From positions 1 through 64,000 of the forward strand of contig CAZEQK010000013.1 in the NCBI GenBank assembly GCA_964514395.1: 64,000 nucleotides of DNA, written 5' to 3'. Positions 8,992 to 18,369 of this stretch are shown in pieces. A program made the translations under genes and the position numbers. Each line of letters begins with the position of its first letter. Within the stretch, counting starts at the first letter, position 1. The notes beneath the pieces are model-generated. The model saw only the letters and a program-made list of their open reading frames with translations, was not told the origin of the DNA and made no database searches. The DNA is from CAZEQK01 sp964514395. GTDB lineage: Bacteria > Bacillota > Bacilli > Tepidibacillales > Tepidibacillaceae.

Positions 8992-10100
8992 GAGAGCACT
9001 TCCTTATAGTTAAAGGAATTTACTAGCTTTATCACTTTATCTGTAAATGCTTTTTCATTGATTAATTGGTCAATACTTGTAATTGCCTTCCAACTAGGTA
9101 TATATGGTAGAAATTCATGAATCTTTATCGAGGTATCTAATTCATGAGCGAACCCATTCCCTAAACTTTTATTTACAATGAATTTTATTTTTTTATGTAA
9201 AAAGTCATATTCCTTGCCAAATAAATTATGATAGTAGAGCAAAAGCTTTTTTGTCTTATGTATGCTTTGAATATCATCTAATAACAACCAATAAATTTCA
9301 TCACTATTTTCAAGAGAAACAATAATTCGATCCTCAGAAGAGGAAGAAAGATCAACAATGATATAATCATATTCCTGCATCTCAATCAGAGTGTGTAATA
9401 TAAGTTCCGTTTGGTCCCTTGTAATATTCTGCATTTCCTGAATATTATCAGTCGGCTCAAAGAAATCAATATCAAGATTATGATCTTTTTTCTTAAATAA
9501 TCCTATCTTTGCCTGTAATTGCATCGGATTAGCTTCTAGATAGAACAACAAATCCGAAAAACTATTCTCTCTATCTGTTGGGAAATATAATTCACTTGAG
9601 CTTAGATATTCCATATTCAAATAAAAAACCTTTTCATTTCGAATAGCTAATTGCTTCGCTATATTCATTGCCAGGGTGGTTTTTCCTATACCGCCAATGG
9701 CAGAGAAAAATGATAGAACCTTTGTTTTTTTATTACCTACTAATTTTAATGATGCATCATGATTTTTTTCTGAAAAAATTTGAATAATGGTGTTAAATAG
9801 CTGATCAAGAGGTTGGAATTTTGCTATAAAAGGAGTTTCATCAGATATTACATGGTCAACTGTATCTTTTAATAGAATGGTAATTGTCTGTTTAGTACGA
9901 CTCATGTCTTGAAGCATATCTGGAGTAGCTAAAAGTATATCTAATCTATCATCTGAGTTGAGAAACTCATTAAAATGCTGTTTATTTGAAAAATACTTTA
10001 GTAAAAATTTTTGATTAAATGCAGAATGCCGAATGAAATTAGCTACTAGATTAAGATAATCCTGATCTTTATCACCAATAATTAAAATAAGCTTGTCCAT
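8988..10100 (-). CDS. TadZ/CpaE-like pilus localisation ATPase (MinD/ParA family)
   Basis: A 370-residue protein. The N-terminal about 110 residues look like an atypical receiver-like domain (LILIIGDKDQDYLNLVANFI). The C-terminal part is a MinD/ParA-type ATPase with a deviant Walker A, SAIGGIGKTTLAMNIAKQLA, at about 131-150, and a YDYIIVDLSSS Walker B region. In this family Walker A usually starts KGGxGKT; here the first Lys is replaced, as is common in TadZ/CpaE. The role is placing the pilus machine at the membrane or pole. The start is preceded by GAAGGAGG. It follows the 29-codon ORF and overlaps tadA. Confidence 0.85.
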   Translation of the reverse strand: MDKLILIIGDKDQDYLNLVANFIRHSAFNQKFLLKYFSNKQHFNEFLNSDDRLDILLATPDMLQDMSRTKQTITILLKDTVDHVISDETPFIAKFQPLDQLFNTIIQIFSEKNHDASLKLVGNKKTKVLSFFSAIGGIGKTTLAMNIAKQLAIRNEKVFYLNMEYLSSSELYFPTDRENSFSDLLFYLEANPMQLQAKIGLFKKKDHNLDIDFFEPTDNIQEMQNITRDQTELILHTLIEMQEYDYIIVDLSSSSEDRIIVSLENSDEIYWLLLDDIQSIHKTKKLLLYYHNLFGKEYDFLHKKIKFIVNKSLGNGFAHELDTSIKIHEFLPYIPSWKAITSIDQLINEKAFTDKVIKLVNSFNYKEVLS

Positions 10101-10118
10101 ATTGCCTCCTTCAGAAAA

Positions 10119-10208
10119 CTATATTTTTAAAACTCCTGCTATAACGAAGACAAAACCGATAGTAGCAATAATAATAGCGATTCTAACAGGAATTATTTGG
10201 TTATTCAT
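10119..10208 (-). CDS. 29-residue membrane micro-ORF heading the Tad operon
   Basis: A short frame, ATG to TAG, encoding MNNQIIPVRIAIIIATIGFV followed by FVIAGVLKI. A textbook TAGGAGG site stands seven bases before the ATG, stronger than those of many genes here. Almost the entire peptide is one hydrophobic helix with an N-terminal NNQ and an Arg at position 9. It lies 19 bases before tadZ and 40 bases after a probable promoter, so it would be the first gene of the Tad operon. It lacks a prepilin peptidase site, so it is not an Flp pilin. The function is unknown; it could be a small partner of the membrane complex. Confidence 0.65.
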   Translation of the reverse strand: MNNQIIPVRIAIIIATIGFVFVIAGVLKI

Positions 10209-10248
10209 AATAAACCTCCTAAATTAAATTATCTAAGTTATAATATAT

Positions 10249-10277
10249 ATATTAAGGTAATAATTTCTATTTGTCAT
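10249..10277 (-). promoter_or_regulatory. Probable sigma-A promoter of the Tad operon
   Basis: Read on the minus strand, ATGACA (10272-10277) and TAATAT (10249-10254) are separated by 17 bases. The match is fair, not perfect, and the region is very AT-rich, so chance matches are possible. It is the best candidate upstream of the micro-ORF. Confidence 0.45.
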
Positions 10278-10358
10278 CTATTTATTTACATATTTTATAA
10301 TTTTGTGACATATTATGCTTAATTTTTCATTTATTTTTGGGGATTTTTTGTTTTTTTG

Positions 10359-10405
10359 CAAAAAAAATCACTAACTTGTTGATAAAGTCAACAAGCTAGT
10401 GATTT
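10359..10405 (-). terminator. Rho-independent terminator after the MFS gene
   Basis: A long inverted repeat (10365-10382 with 10388-10405, stem about 17 bp with one mismatch) is followed on the minus strand by a run of T. It ends the rpe-side transcript after the MFS gene and separates it from the Tad operon. Confidence 0.9.
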
Positions 10406-10452
10406 ATTTATCGTTATATCTTTCTAAACACATTTTGAGCATAAAAGAATCA

Positions 10453-11592
10453 TTAACCTTCGTTTAATCTATTAGTATATAGCATAAATAGCCATATAAA
10501 GCTCACTACAAAACAAAGCGAACCAAATACTACTCCGATTTGCTGTGGTGTAAACCACTCAAGTAGTATTCCTGTTAAAAACATCGATAATTGTATGATT
10601 GCACCATAGACAGAGGAGTGTAAGGAAAATACCCTTCCTCTTAGCTGTTCAGGAGTATGCTTTTGAATGAGAGTGGAATCTAACGGTATGATGAAGCCGC
10701 CAGCAATTCGCATCAAAAGTAAAAAAATACCGCCGGTGATGAGCTTTGTCGAGAGTATAAACAGGATAAAGAACAATCCTTGTAATAGGTAGGACCAACC
10801 AAATGCGTTCTTCATTCGAGTCTCATGATTACCAATAAATTTCGTAACAAAATATCCTCCAATGATAATCCCTGCACCTTGAATCCCATATAAAATACCA
10901 ATTCCACTATTACCACCATGGAACACATCTGTACCATAGACCGTTAACAGTATCTGATATGCACCACCTATTACTCCCCAAGACATTCCTACTAAAATCA
11001 AAGCAAGAATAATTGGTGTCTTCACAATGAACCTATACCCTTCCATGATATTTTCTATAAATGTAGGGCGCTGATTTTGTTTTTCTCTTATAGAAGGAAT
11101 TCTAGCGGAATAGATAAAATATGCGGATATCAAAAAGGAAGCACTATTGATGATAAAAGAAATACTATAACCAAAAAAGGCAGATGTTATCCCACCTAAG
11201 GATGCACCAACAATGCTCAATAGTCCCCATGTTGTAGAGGACAGCGCGTTAGCTGTGGTTAATTCTTCTTCCTTTACAACAGTTGGTATTGCCGCCTGTC
11301 TCGCAGGAGTAAAAAATATTCCTGATACCGATAATAACACGTTGACAATGAAGATTATCCAAATAAAATGATTGGCTAATAGTAGAAACAATACAATGAC
11401 AGCGCGGATTATATCCGTTATGATCATGATCGTTTTTCTATTCCATCTATCGACAAGCACACCTGCAAATGGGCTTAGTATCAAAGCTGGTAGAGATCTA
11501 GATAATAGGGTAAGGCTGATCATTAATGCTGAATTTGTAGTGATATAAACAAAGCCTAGTAAAGTAATAGTCTGAAACCAATCACCAAGCAC
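10453..11592 (-). CDS. MFS transporter (efflux type) with a doubtful 5' end
   Basis: A major facilitator protein of at least 379 residues with the typical motif A (GVLVDRWNRKTIMI) between helices 2 and 3 and about eleven remaining helices. Substrate unknown; similar proteins are multidrug or macrolide exporters. The only usual start codon is a GTG at 11592, giving VLGDWFQT, which would cut off the first half of helix 1. The frame continues upstream without a stop and encodes the expected family N-terminus (YRLIRKNKNFRRLFFAEAAS), but contains no ATG, GTG or TTG. A GGAAGGAG site lies at the end of rpe, eight bases before an ACG at 11676. The original start may have mutated, so the gene could be poorly expressed or inactive. 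Confidence 0.8.
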   Translation of the reverse strand: MLGDWFQTITLLGFVYITTNSALMISLTLLSRSLPALILSPFAGVLVDRWNRKTIMIITDIIRAVIVLFLLLANHFIWIIFIVNVLLSVSGIFFTPARQAAIPTVVKEEELTTANALSSTTWGLLSIVGASLGGITSAFFGYSISFIINSASFLISAYFIYSARIPSIREKQNQRPTFIENIMEGYRFIVKTPIILALILVGMSWGVIGGAYQILLTVYGTDVFHGGNSGIGILYGIQGAGIIIGGYFVTKFIGNHETRMKNAFGWSYLLQGLFFILFILSTKLITGGIFLLLMRIAGGFIIPLDSTLIQKHTPEQLRGRVFSLHSSVYGAIIQLSMFLTGILLEWFTPQQIGVVFGSLCFVVSFIWLFMLYTNRLNEG

Positions 11593-11681
11593 ACTAGCTG
11601 CTTCAGCAAAAAAAAGTCTACGAAAATTTTTATTTTTTCTTATTAAACGATAGTAAGACGTATTTTGAGTAGACGTGTGGG

Positions 11682-12329
11682 TTACTCCTTCCTTAAGTTA
11701 TTTATTGCCTTTTCTCGATCCTCTTGCTTAAAAATATAGGAACCAGCTACCAGGACATTAGCACCGGCATCAATAACATCCTTACATGTCTTATCATTTA
11801 CGCCACCATCTACTTCGATATCAATATTTAAACCACGATATTTGATTTTTTCCCGTAGTTCCTCTATTTTCGGAATCATCTGATTGATGAAGGACTGACC
11901 ACCAAAGCCAGGATTTACTGTCATGATCAAAACCATATCTAAATCCTCTAGCACGTAATCTAATACATGTAGCGAAGTAGCTGGATTAATAGCGACTGAA
12001 GCTTTTGCTCCAAGGTCCTTTATTAAATGAATGGTTCGATGTAAATGATTAGTAGCCTCTGCGTGAACAGAGATAAGATCCGCCCCGCTTTTAACAAAAT
12101 CTTCAATATATAAATCTGGATTTTCAATCATTAAATGAACATCCAACGGCAGTGATGTTTTTGGTTTTATTGAGCGTACCACTAATGGTCCTATCGTAAT
12201 ATTAGGAACAAAGTGACCGTCCATGACATCAACATGAATAAGATCTGCTCCACCATTTTCAACGGTTGCAATTTCTTCTGCTAAAAGCGAAAAGTCTGCT
12301 GATAGGATAGATGGTGCTATTTTTAGCAT
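11682..12329 (-). CDS. rpe: Ribulose-phosphate 3-epimerase
   Basis: A TIM-barrel enzyme that interconverts ribulose 5-phosphate and xylulose 5-phosphate in the pentose phosphate pathway. Visible motifs are KIAPSILSADF at the N-terminus, HVDVMDGHFVPN, HLMIENPD, MTVNPGFGGQ and EVDGGVN. The metal and catalytic residues in these motifs are intact. The start at 12329 follows a GGAGGT site and gives 215 residues, the normal size; an upstream in-frame ATG at 12365 lies inside rsgA and is unlikely. It follows rsgA directly, as in B. subtilis. Confidence 0.97.
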   Translation of the reverse strand: MLKIAPSILSADFSLLAEEIATVENGGADLIHVDVMDGHFVPNITIGPLVVRSIKPKTSLPLDVHLMIENPDLYIEDFVKSGADLISVHAEATNHLHRTIHLIKDLGAKASVAINPATSLHVLDYVLEDLDMVLIMTVNPGFGGQSFINQMIPKIEELREKIKYRGLNIDIEVDGGVNDKTCKDVIDAGANVLVAGSYIFKQEDREKAINNLRKE

Positions 12330-12333
12330 GAAA

Positions 12334-13218
12334 CTACCTCCATTTCCGTTCTTCCATTTCTTCAATTTCTGTTAAAAAATTAAGATAATGTTGATATCTT
12401 TCATCATCTATTTCGTCCTTTGAAACCGCCTCTTTTACCGCACATCCTGGTTCTTTTTTATGCATACAGCTTCTATATTTACATTGCTGATTATATTTAG
12501 CAAACTCAATAAAATATTCTTGTAACTCACCTGAAGCTATTCCCTCGAAATCTAATTGGCTAAAGCCAGGAGTATCAGCAACTAATCCACCCTCTGGTAG
12601 CACTATTAATTGTACCTCTCTCGTTGTATGCTTACCTCGACCTAGCTTTTTACTGATTTGAGCAGTTTCAAGATTTAGCTGTGGTAAAAGGGTGTTTAGC
12701 AAGGTTGATTTGCCAACACCCGATTGTCCAGAAAAAACCGATATTTTATTCTTTAATGTCTTCTGTAAATCTTCAATACCTTCTCCATTTTTACTTGTTG
12801 TAATCACTTGATAGCCGATGCTACTATATTTTTTCATTTGAGCTTTAATACGCTCATCTAAATCTGATAATAAATCCATTTTAGTGATGCATATAATTGG
12901 TTTAATATCTGCCTTTTCAATATGAATGATGAATTTATCCATTAAAGTGGAATTAAATCCCGGTTCATTCACTGAAAAAACCAATATTGCTTGATCTACG
13001 TTACTAATAGGAGGTCTAACTAGCTCATTTTTACGTTTATCAACTTCCATAATGTAGCCTTTATCAGAGTCCACAAGATCAAATGTTACATAATCGCCAA
13101 CTAATGGTGATACTTTCTGCTTTTTGAACACCCCTCTGGCTTTACATTCATAAACCTTATTCTCTGATGTAACATAATAAAAACTACTTAACGCTCTAAC
13201 TATTAGCCCTTTAGGCAT
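12334..13218 (-). CDS. rsgA: Ribosome small-subunit maturation GTPase RsgA
   Basis: A 294-residue circularly permuted GTPase. An N-terminal OB-fold is followed by ITKMDL (G4), then GQSGVGKSTLLNTL (G1) and DTPGFSQL (G3), and a C-terminal zinc site CKYRSCMHKKEPGC. It acts late in 30S subunit assembly in the cytoplasm. The start at 13218 has a GGAGG site. It is placed between prkC and rpe as in B. subtilis, where it is also a PrkC substrate. Confidence 0.97.
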   Translation of the reverse strand: MPKGLIVRALSSFYYVTSENKVYECKARGVFKKQKVSPLVGDYVTFDLVDSDKGYIMEVDKRKNELVRPPISNVDQAILVFSVNEPGFNSTLMDKFIIHIEKADIKPIICITKMDLLSDLDERIKAQMKKYSSIGYQVITTSKNGEGIEDLQKTLKNKISVFSGQSGVGKSTLLNTLLPQLNLETAQISKKLGRGKHTTREVQLIVLPEGGLVADTPGFSQLDFEGIASGELQEYFIEFAKYNQQCKYRSCMHKKEPGCAVKEAVSKDEIDDERYQHYLNFLTEIEEMEERKWR

Positions 13219-13236
13219 AGATTACCTCCATTAGAA

Positions 13237-15150
13237 TTATTGATAGTGATAAGCAGATGAATCGTACAGTTTACCATCTACATAAACCTTAATCGTACCA
13301 TACTCACTAGGCATCAATACTAGTTCTATTTTTGGGTAATATTTGGTACTGGTTATCGTTTCGCGCATCCAGAGAATATCTTTATTTCTTGAGTCATTTG
13401 TTACAATAGATACATCTGAGCTTTGTCCATCAGGTATTTGAACAAGTGCTTCGCCATAAACGGTTTTCGCTTCCTTTGGATAACCAAGACTGATTGATAG
13501 ATCGACTGTGTCACCAACAGTTACATCACGACCTGGATCAAACGGAAACTGTCGATATACCCTGCCCTTCGGTTGCTCCAGAGTAAAATCATATTCAAGA
13601 TTACCAACTTTTAAACCATTTGTAAGAATAATTGACTTTGCAACGTCCTCCTGCTGTCCAATAAGATTAGGCATTTTGAAATTCTCTTTTCCTTTACTGA
13701 TAAATAGCATGATTTTGGTTTCATCAGGCACAACCTTTTTATTTTCTTCTGGCTCCTGTTTAAATACCACGCCACTTGGCGTATTTTCGTCATAGGAATC
13801 TACATATTCTATATTCTTAAAGCCTTCCTGATCAAGTAGGAATTTAGCTTGTCCTTTTTGCTTGCTTACTACATTTGGCACAGTTACCTTTGCTTTACCA
13901 AGACTAATATATAGCATGACAGATTGATTTGCCTTAATCACTGTTCCTTTTAGAGGATCCTGCTTTATCACATTATTCTCTTTGACAACCGCATCGTTAC
14001 GTTCTACTAAGGTATAGGTCAGATCCAAATTTTCAAGTTTGTTTATCGCTTGATCTTTAGTAAGTCCTTCTAATGCTGGCACCTCTATATCTGGAACAGT
14101 TAATTTTGCTTTTATGTTTTGATAGCCTAAATAACCTAAAAAAATGACAGATGATAGCAGAATCAATAATGTTATTCTTCCAATGATTTTCCACATTTTG
14201 CTTCCTTCCCTAGAATAATTGTCATTATCTTCATCAAAGCTAGGATCTATAATTGGTGGTATGATCATTGTATTCTCTTCATCATAATAGTAATAATCTG
14301 TATCAACTTGAACCTGTTTTTCATGTATACGTTCGGGGTTTAATGCTGTATCAAGATCGTCATACATATCCTTTGCTGAAGCATAACGTTTTGTTGGGTC
14401 CTTCACTAATGCTTTTAGAATAATATTTTCTACACTTTGTGGTAAATCAGAATTGATTTCCTTTGGATAGACAAAGTTCTCTTGTAAGTGCTTTAATGCA
14501 ACAGATATCGCACTATCTCCCAAAAATGGCAGCTTTCCTGTCACCATCTCGTACAGAACTACACCAAGGGAGTATAGATCTGTTTTCTCATCTGTCCATC
14601 CTCCTCTGGCCTGCTCAGGAGATAAATAATGAACAGATCCTAGCACGGAACCCGTTTGTGTGATGGTTGTTTCTGATACAGCCCTTGCAATACCAAAATC
14701 TGTGACCTTCACTTCTCCTTTATCACCTAATAGTATATTATGAGGCTTAATATCACGATGGACAATATTGTTCTGGTGTGCATGGTCTAACGCAGAAACT
14801 ATTTTTTTAGCAATTTCTACTGCTTCCTTAGCAGGTAGTTTGCCCTTTTTCTGAATGAGCTCCTTTAAGGTTTGACCCTTTACATAATCCATGACAATGT
14901 AATAGATATCATCATCTTCCCCAACATCGTATACATCTACCACATTTTTATGGGACAAGCTTTGAATGGATTGCGCTTCTCTACGAAACCTTTTTATAAA
15001 GTCCTCATCATTCACGTATTGCTGTCTCAATATCTTTACTGCAACTTCAATATCCAAATATAAATCGGTGGCTTTATAAACCTCAGCCATTCCACCACCA
15101 CCGATTTTATCTAGTAGCTTATATCTATTTTTTATAGTGGTTCCTAACAT
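13237..15150 (-). CDS. prkC: PASTA-domain Ser/Thr protein kinase PrkC
   Basis: A 637-residue membrane kinase. The cytoplasmic kinase domain spans about residues 10-270 with GGGGMAEVYKA, VAVKIL, HRDIKPHNIL, DFGIAR and an activation loop TQTGSVLGSVHYLSPEQARG. A juxtamembrane segment is followed by one transmembrane helix (about 326-347, TLLILLSSVIFLGYLGY) and three extracellular PASTA repeats, which in this family bind peptidoglycan fragments. A final domain of about 75 residues follows. It senses muropeptides and controls cell wall, translation and germination functions in relatives. It forms the usual pair with the phosphatase gene just upstream. Confidence 0.97.
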   Translation of the reverse strand: MLGTTIKNRYKLLDKIGGGGMAEVYKATDLYLDIEVAVKILRQQYVNDEDFIKRFRREAQSIQSLSHKNVVDVYDVGEDDDIYYIVMDYVKGQTLKELIQKKGKLPAKEAVEIAKKIVSALDHAHQNNIVHRDIKPHNILLGDKGEVKVTDFGIARAVSETTITQTGSVLGSVHYLSPEQARGGWTDEKTDLYSLGVVLYEMVTGKLPFLGDSAISVALKHLQENFVYPKEINSDLPQSVENIILKALVKDPTKRYASAKDMYDDLDTALNPERIHEKQVQVDTDYYYYDEENTMIIPPIIDPSFDEDNDNYSREGSKMWKIIGRITLLILLSSVIFLGYLGYQNIKAKLTVPDIEVPALEGLTKDQAINKLENLDLTYTLVERNDAVVKENNVIKQDPLKGTVIKANQSVMLYISLGKAKVTVPNVVSKQKGQAKFLLDQEGFKNIEYVDSYDENTPSGVVFKQEPEENKKVVPDETKIMLFISKGKENFKMPNLIGQQEDVAKSIILTNGLKVGNLEYDFTLEQPKGRVYRQFPFDPGRDVTVGDTVDLSISLGYPKEAKTVYGEALVQIPDGQSSDVSIVTNDSRNKDILWMRETITSTKYYPKIELVLMPSEYGTIKVYVDGKLYDSSAYHYQ

Positions 15151-15181
15151 ATTCGATCACCTCTTTCCCATTTGTATAAAA

Positions 15182-15916
15182 CTAACCATGGAGAACGATA
15201 ACTAAAGATATATTATCATTTCCACCTGCTTCATTTGCTATTGATACTAAGTGATCCGCCGTCTCATCTATCGTATCTTTTTCATGAACTACCTGAAATA
15301 GCATCTCGTCAGATAAATAGTTAGACAGCCCATCCGTACATAATATTATGGTTTCTCCCTCTCCCCAGCTAATATGATCGATATCTAGTTTTACTACTTC
15401 TTCAGTACCTAATGCCCTTGTAATCACATTCTTTTGTGGATGTGAGCTTGCCTCTTCCTCTGATATCTGACCATTAAGTAATAATTCATTAACTAGAGAA
15501 TGATCCACCGTTAATTGTTTGACTATCTGTTTATTTATTAAATAGGCTCTACTATCGCCAATATGTCCTAAAATTATCCACTCTGGACTTATTATAGCTA
15601 CAACGATTGTCGTGCCCATCCCTTTATAGCCATCATTTTTCAATGATTTTTCATAAACCTCTAGATTAGCTATATCGATTGCCTTTTTTAACCCATCTTT
15701 ATATTCTTCAATGGTTAAGTTTTTCGTAATGATAGGCTCTAGCACATCACAAACTGTCTCAACAGCAGATTTACTTGCCACCTCACCTGCTAAGTGACCC
15801 CCCATACCATCTGCGACTATAGCTAACAATAACCCACTAGGAAAAGTTTCACTTACATAAACGTAATCTTCATTTATCTCTCTAACTTTTCCTACATCCG
15901 ATCTAACTGAAGCCAA
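15182..15916 (-). CDS. prpC: PP2C phosphatase PrpC (Stp)
   Basis: A cytoplasmic Mn-dependent Ser/Thr phosphatase of about 244 residues that counteracts PrkC. The metal-binding motifs NEDY, VADGMGGHLAGEVAS, HIGDSRAY, LCTDGLSN and GGNDNIS are all present. The TTG at 15916 (giving LASVRSDVGKVREINED) is preferred because a GAGGTGAG site lies just before it and the product then aligns with PrpC proteins; the open frame extends to an ATG at 15946 inside rlmN. The gene is the second PP2C in this window and belongs to the classic rlmN-prpC-prkC block. Confidence 0.95.
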   Translation of the reverse strand: MASVRSDVGKVREINEDYVYVSETFPSGLLLAIVADGMGGHLAGEVASKSAVETVCDVLEPIITKNLTIEEYKDGLKKAIDIANLEVYEKSLKNDGYKGMGTTIVVAIISPEWIILGHIGDSRAYLINKQIVKQLTVDHSLVNELLLNGQISEEEASSHPQKNVITRALGTEEVVKLDIDHISWGEGETIILCTDGLSNYLSDEMLFQVVHEKDTIDETADHLVSIANEAGGNDNISLVIVLHG

Positions 15917-15929
15917 CAAAGCCCTCACC

Positions 15930-16982
15930 TCATAATTTAAATTCATGTTTCACATGTTTCGCCCTTAATTGTCCACAGGCCGCTTCAATATCCCCACCCT
16001 GTTCTCTTCTAATCGTTACATTTATTTTATATTTTTCTAAAGTATTTTTAAATTGGAATATTTGATTTCTTGATGTTCTAACAAAATTTCTTTCAGGCAC
16101 ATAGTTGACAGGAATCAAATTAACATGACATTTCAAATGCCCAATCAACTGTGCAAGCTCCTCTGCATGCTTCACTTGGTCATTCACATTTCCCATCAAT
16201 GCATATTCAAAGGTAATTCTTCTATTTGTTGTGTTGACATAATACTCGCATGCTTTGATGAGCTCAGATACTGAATACTTCTTATTGATTGGCATCAAGC
16301 TAGTTCTTAGTTTATCATTTGGTGCATGAAGAGAAACAGCTAAACCAACCTGTAGGTTCAAATCAGCAAATTTATAGATGTTCGGAATAATTCCGCTAGT
16401 AGAAACAGTGATATGCCTTTGACCTATATTTAATCCCCGATCATCATTAACGATCTGAATAAATTGAATAGTGGCATCATAATTATCAAAGGGCTCACCT
16501 GCCCCCATAATGACAATACTACTAATTCTTTTATCCTCTTTATCCATTATCTTTTGGGATTCAACAACCTGTGCTACAATTTCACCTGGCGTTAAATTTC
16601 TAGTCACTCCGCCTAAAGTAGAAGCACAAAAGGTACAGCCAATTCTACAGCCTACCTGAGTCGTAACACACACACTATTTCCGTAATCATGCTTCATAAT
16701 CACCGTTTCGATCGCATTTCCATCGATTAACTCAAATAAAAATTTAACCGTTCCATCCGTTGAATTATGCTGAGTTAATGTGTGTAATGCTTGGAACTCA
16801 AAATCTTCAATTAGCTTTTGTTTTAATGACTTGGCTACATTCGTCATTTCTTCAATAGCTGTAATTCTTTTAACATATAGCCAATCAAATATTTGCTTTG
16901 CTCTGTATGCTGGTTCTTTATGATCCTTTAACCATGCTTGCCAATCTTCAAATGTCAGGTCATAAATGTTCTTTTTGTCCAT
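15930..16982 (-). CDS. rlmN: 23S rRNA (A2503-C2)/tRNA A37 methyltransferase RlmN
   Basis: A radical SAM enzyme of 350 residues. The iron-sulfur cluster motif is CRIGCTFCAS. GAGEPFDN is the SAM-binding GGEP-like motif, and the C-terminal EAACGQL carries the cysteine that forms the enzyme-RNA intermediate. It methylates A2503 of 23S rRNA and A37 of some tRNAs. It lies between rsmB and prpC. Confidence 0.97.
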   Translation of the reverse strand: MDKKNIYDLTFEDWQAWLKDHKEPAYRAKQIFDWLYVKRITAIEEMTNVAKSLKQKLIEDFEFQALHTLTQHNSTDGTVKFLFELIDGNAIETVIMKHDYGNSVCVTTQVGCRIGCTFCASTLGGVTRNLTPGEIVAQVVESQKIMDKEDKRISSIVIMGAGEPFDNYDATIQFIQIVNDDRGLNIGQRHITVSTSGIIPNIYKFADLNLQVGLAVSLHAPNDKLRTSLMPINKKYSVSELIKACEYYVNTTNRRITFEYALMGNVNDQVKHAEELAQLIGHLKCHVNLIPVNYVPERNFVRTSRNQIFQFKNTLEKYKINVTIRREQGGDIEAACGQLRAKHVKHEFKL

Positions 16983-16998
16983 ATCATCACCATAATTC

Positions 16999-18369
16999 TT
17001 ATGTATTTTCCCCTGTTTTTATTAACCGACTGATAAAAAAACCATCAGTGTGAAAATGATTTGGTAGAATCTGAACCATTCCCTTGCTTGTATCAATTTT
17101 ACCATTTGCTACCTCAGGCAAATATTTTGATAACGCTTTGTCTAAAATAAAAGCTGGATGCTTATCAATAAAATCTAAAATTAACCTTTCGTTTTCCTGC
17201 TTTGATATGGTACAAGTACTATATACTAAAACTCCATTTTCTTTAAGGAGTGAGGAGACTGTTTCTAGTATTTCTTTTTGAAGCTTTGCTAATTGCTCTA
17301 TATCTTTATCTGCTTTCATCCATTTTAGGTCAGGCTTTCTTCTAATGACACCAAGTCCTGAACAGGGAACATCTAAAAGAATACGATCGAAGGTTGGTTC
17401 AAATTGATCCTTTAATTCCCTTGCATCTAAAAGCAATGTTTCAATAATATCAATACCAAGACGATCTTGATGTTCCTTGATTAGCTTTATTTTATGCTCA
17501 TGTATGTCCGACGCGATAATTCTACCTCTATTTTCCATTTTTTCTGCAATATGTGTGGTTTTCCCCCCTGGTGCTGCCATCGCATCTAAAACGAACATTC
17601 CTGGTTTTGGGTCTAATACTTCAGCTACAAGCATTGAGCTCTCATCCTGAATGGTAATATACCCCTCTTTATATAATTTCGAATAAGCTAAGTTTCCTCC
17701 ACCTTTTAACCTAATTCCCTGATTTGATAATGGCGACGGCTGGATGGTGGTATCATCAGGTAGCTTATCAACAAGTATTTTTATCACATCGTCTCTTGAT
17801 GCTTTTAAAGGATTCACCCTGACAGAATGATATGGTGCCAAATTATTTACTCTACAGATATTTGTTGCCTCTTCTATACCATATGCTTCAATAAAATGTC
17901 GTACCATCCATTCAGGATGGGAATACTCTAATGAGATTCTTTCATATTCATTTAAAGTTGTTGGAATGGTGAGTACCTCTTTTTTTCGAATCACATTTCT
18001 AAGCACACCATTAACAAACCCGACAATTCCTTTGTGTCCTCTAGCTTTAGCGATATTGACTGCTTCATTTACAATCGCATGATTGGGAATCTTATCTAAA
18101 TACCAAATTTGGTAGACACTAAGTCGTAAAAGGTTTTCAACCCAGGAACTCAGTTTATTTTTTTTATTTAAAAAATGATCCAAAATCCAATCAATGGTAT
18201 TAAGGTGCTGTATCGTTCCATAGACCATTTCAGTCGCAAAATTCACGTCGGCCTTAGATAACGAAACCTTTTGCAATTCTTTATTTAGCTGAAGATTACT
18301 ATAGGATTGTTCCTCATCTACCTTTAGTAATACTTCTAAAGCTACATCTCTAGCTGTTTTGTTCCTCAT
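16999..18369 (-). CDS. rsmB: 16S rRNA (C967-C5) methyltransferase RsmB
   Basis: A protein of about 456 residues with an N-terminal NusB-like RNA-binding domain (about 1-140) and a C-terminal RsmB/NOL1 methyltransferase domain. Motifs are LDAMAAPGGKTTHIAE (SAM), LLDVPCSGLGVI (PC motif) and YSTCTISKQEN (catalytic TC motif), so both cysteines are present. It makes m5C967 in 16S rRNA. The start overlaps the end of fmt; ATG codons at 18372 and 18369 and a GTG at 18378 compete, and 18369 has the best distance to AGGTG. Confidence 0.95.
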   Translation of the reverse strand: MRNKTARDVALEVLLKVDEEQSYSNLQLNKELQKVSLSKADVNFATEMVYGTIQHLNTIDWILDHFLNKKNKLSSWVENLLRLSVYQIWYLDKIPNHAIVNEAVNIAKARGHKGIVGFVNGVLRNVIRKKEVLTIPTTLNEYERISLEYSHPEWMVRHFIEAYGIEEATNICRVNNLAPYHSVRVNPLKASRDDVIKILVDKLPDDTTIQPSPLSNQGIRLKGGGNLAYSKLYKEGYITIQDESSMLVAEVLDPKPGMFVLDAMAAPGGKTTHIAEKMENRGRIIASDIHEHKIKLIKEHQDRLGIDIIETLLLDARELKDQFEPTFDRILLDVPCSGLGVIRRKPDLKWMKADKDIEQLAKLQKEILETVSSLLKENGVLVYSTCTISKQENERLILDFIDKHPAFILDKALSKYLPEVANGKIDTSKGMVQILPNHFHTDGFFISRLIKTGENT

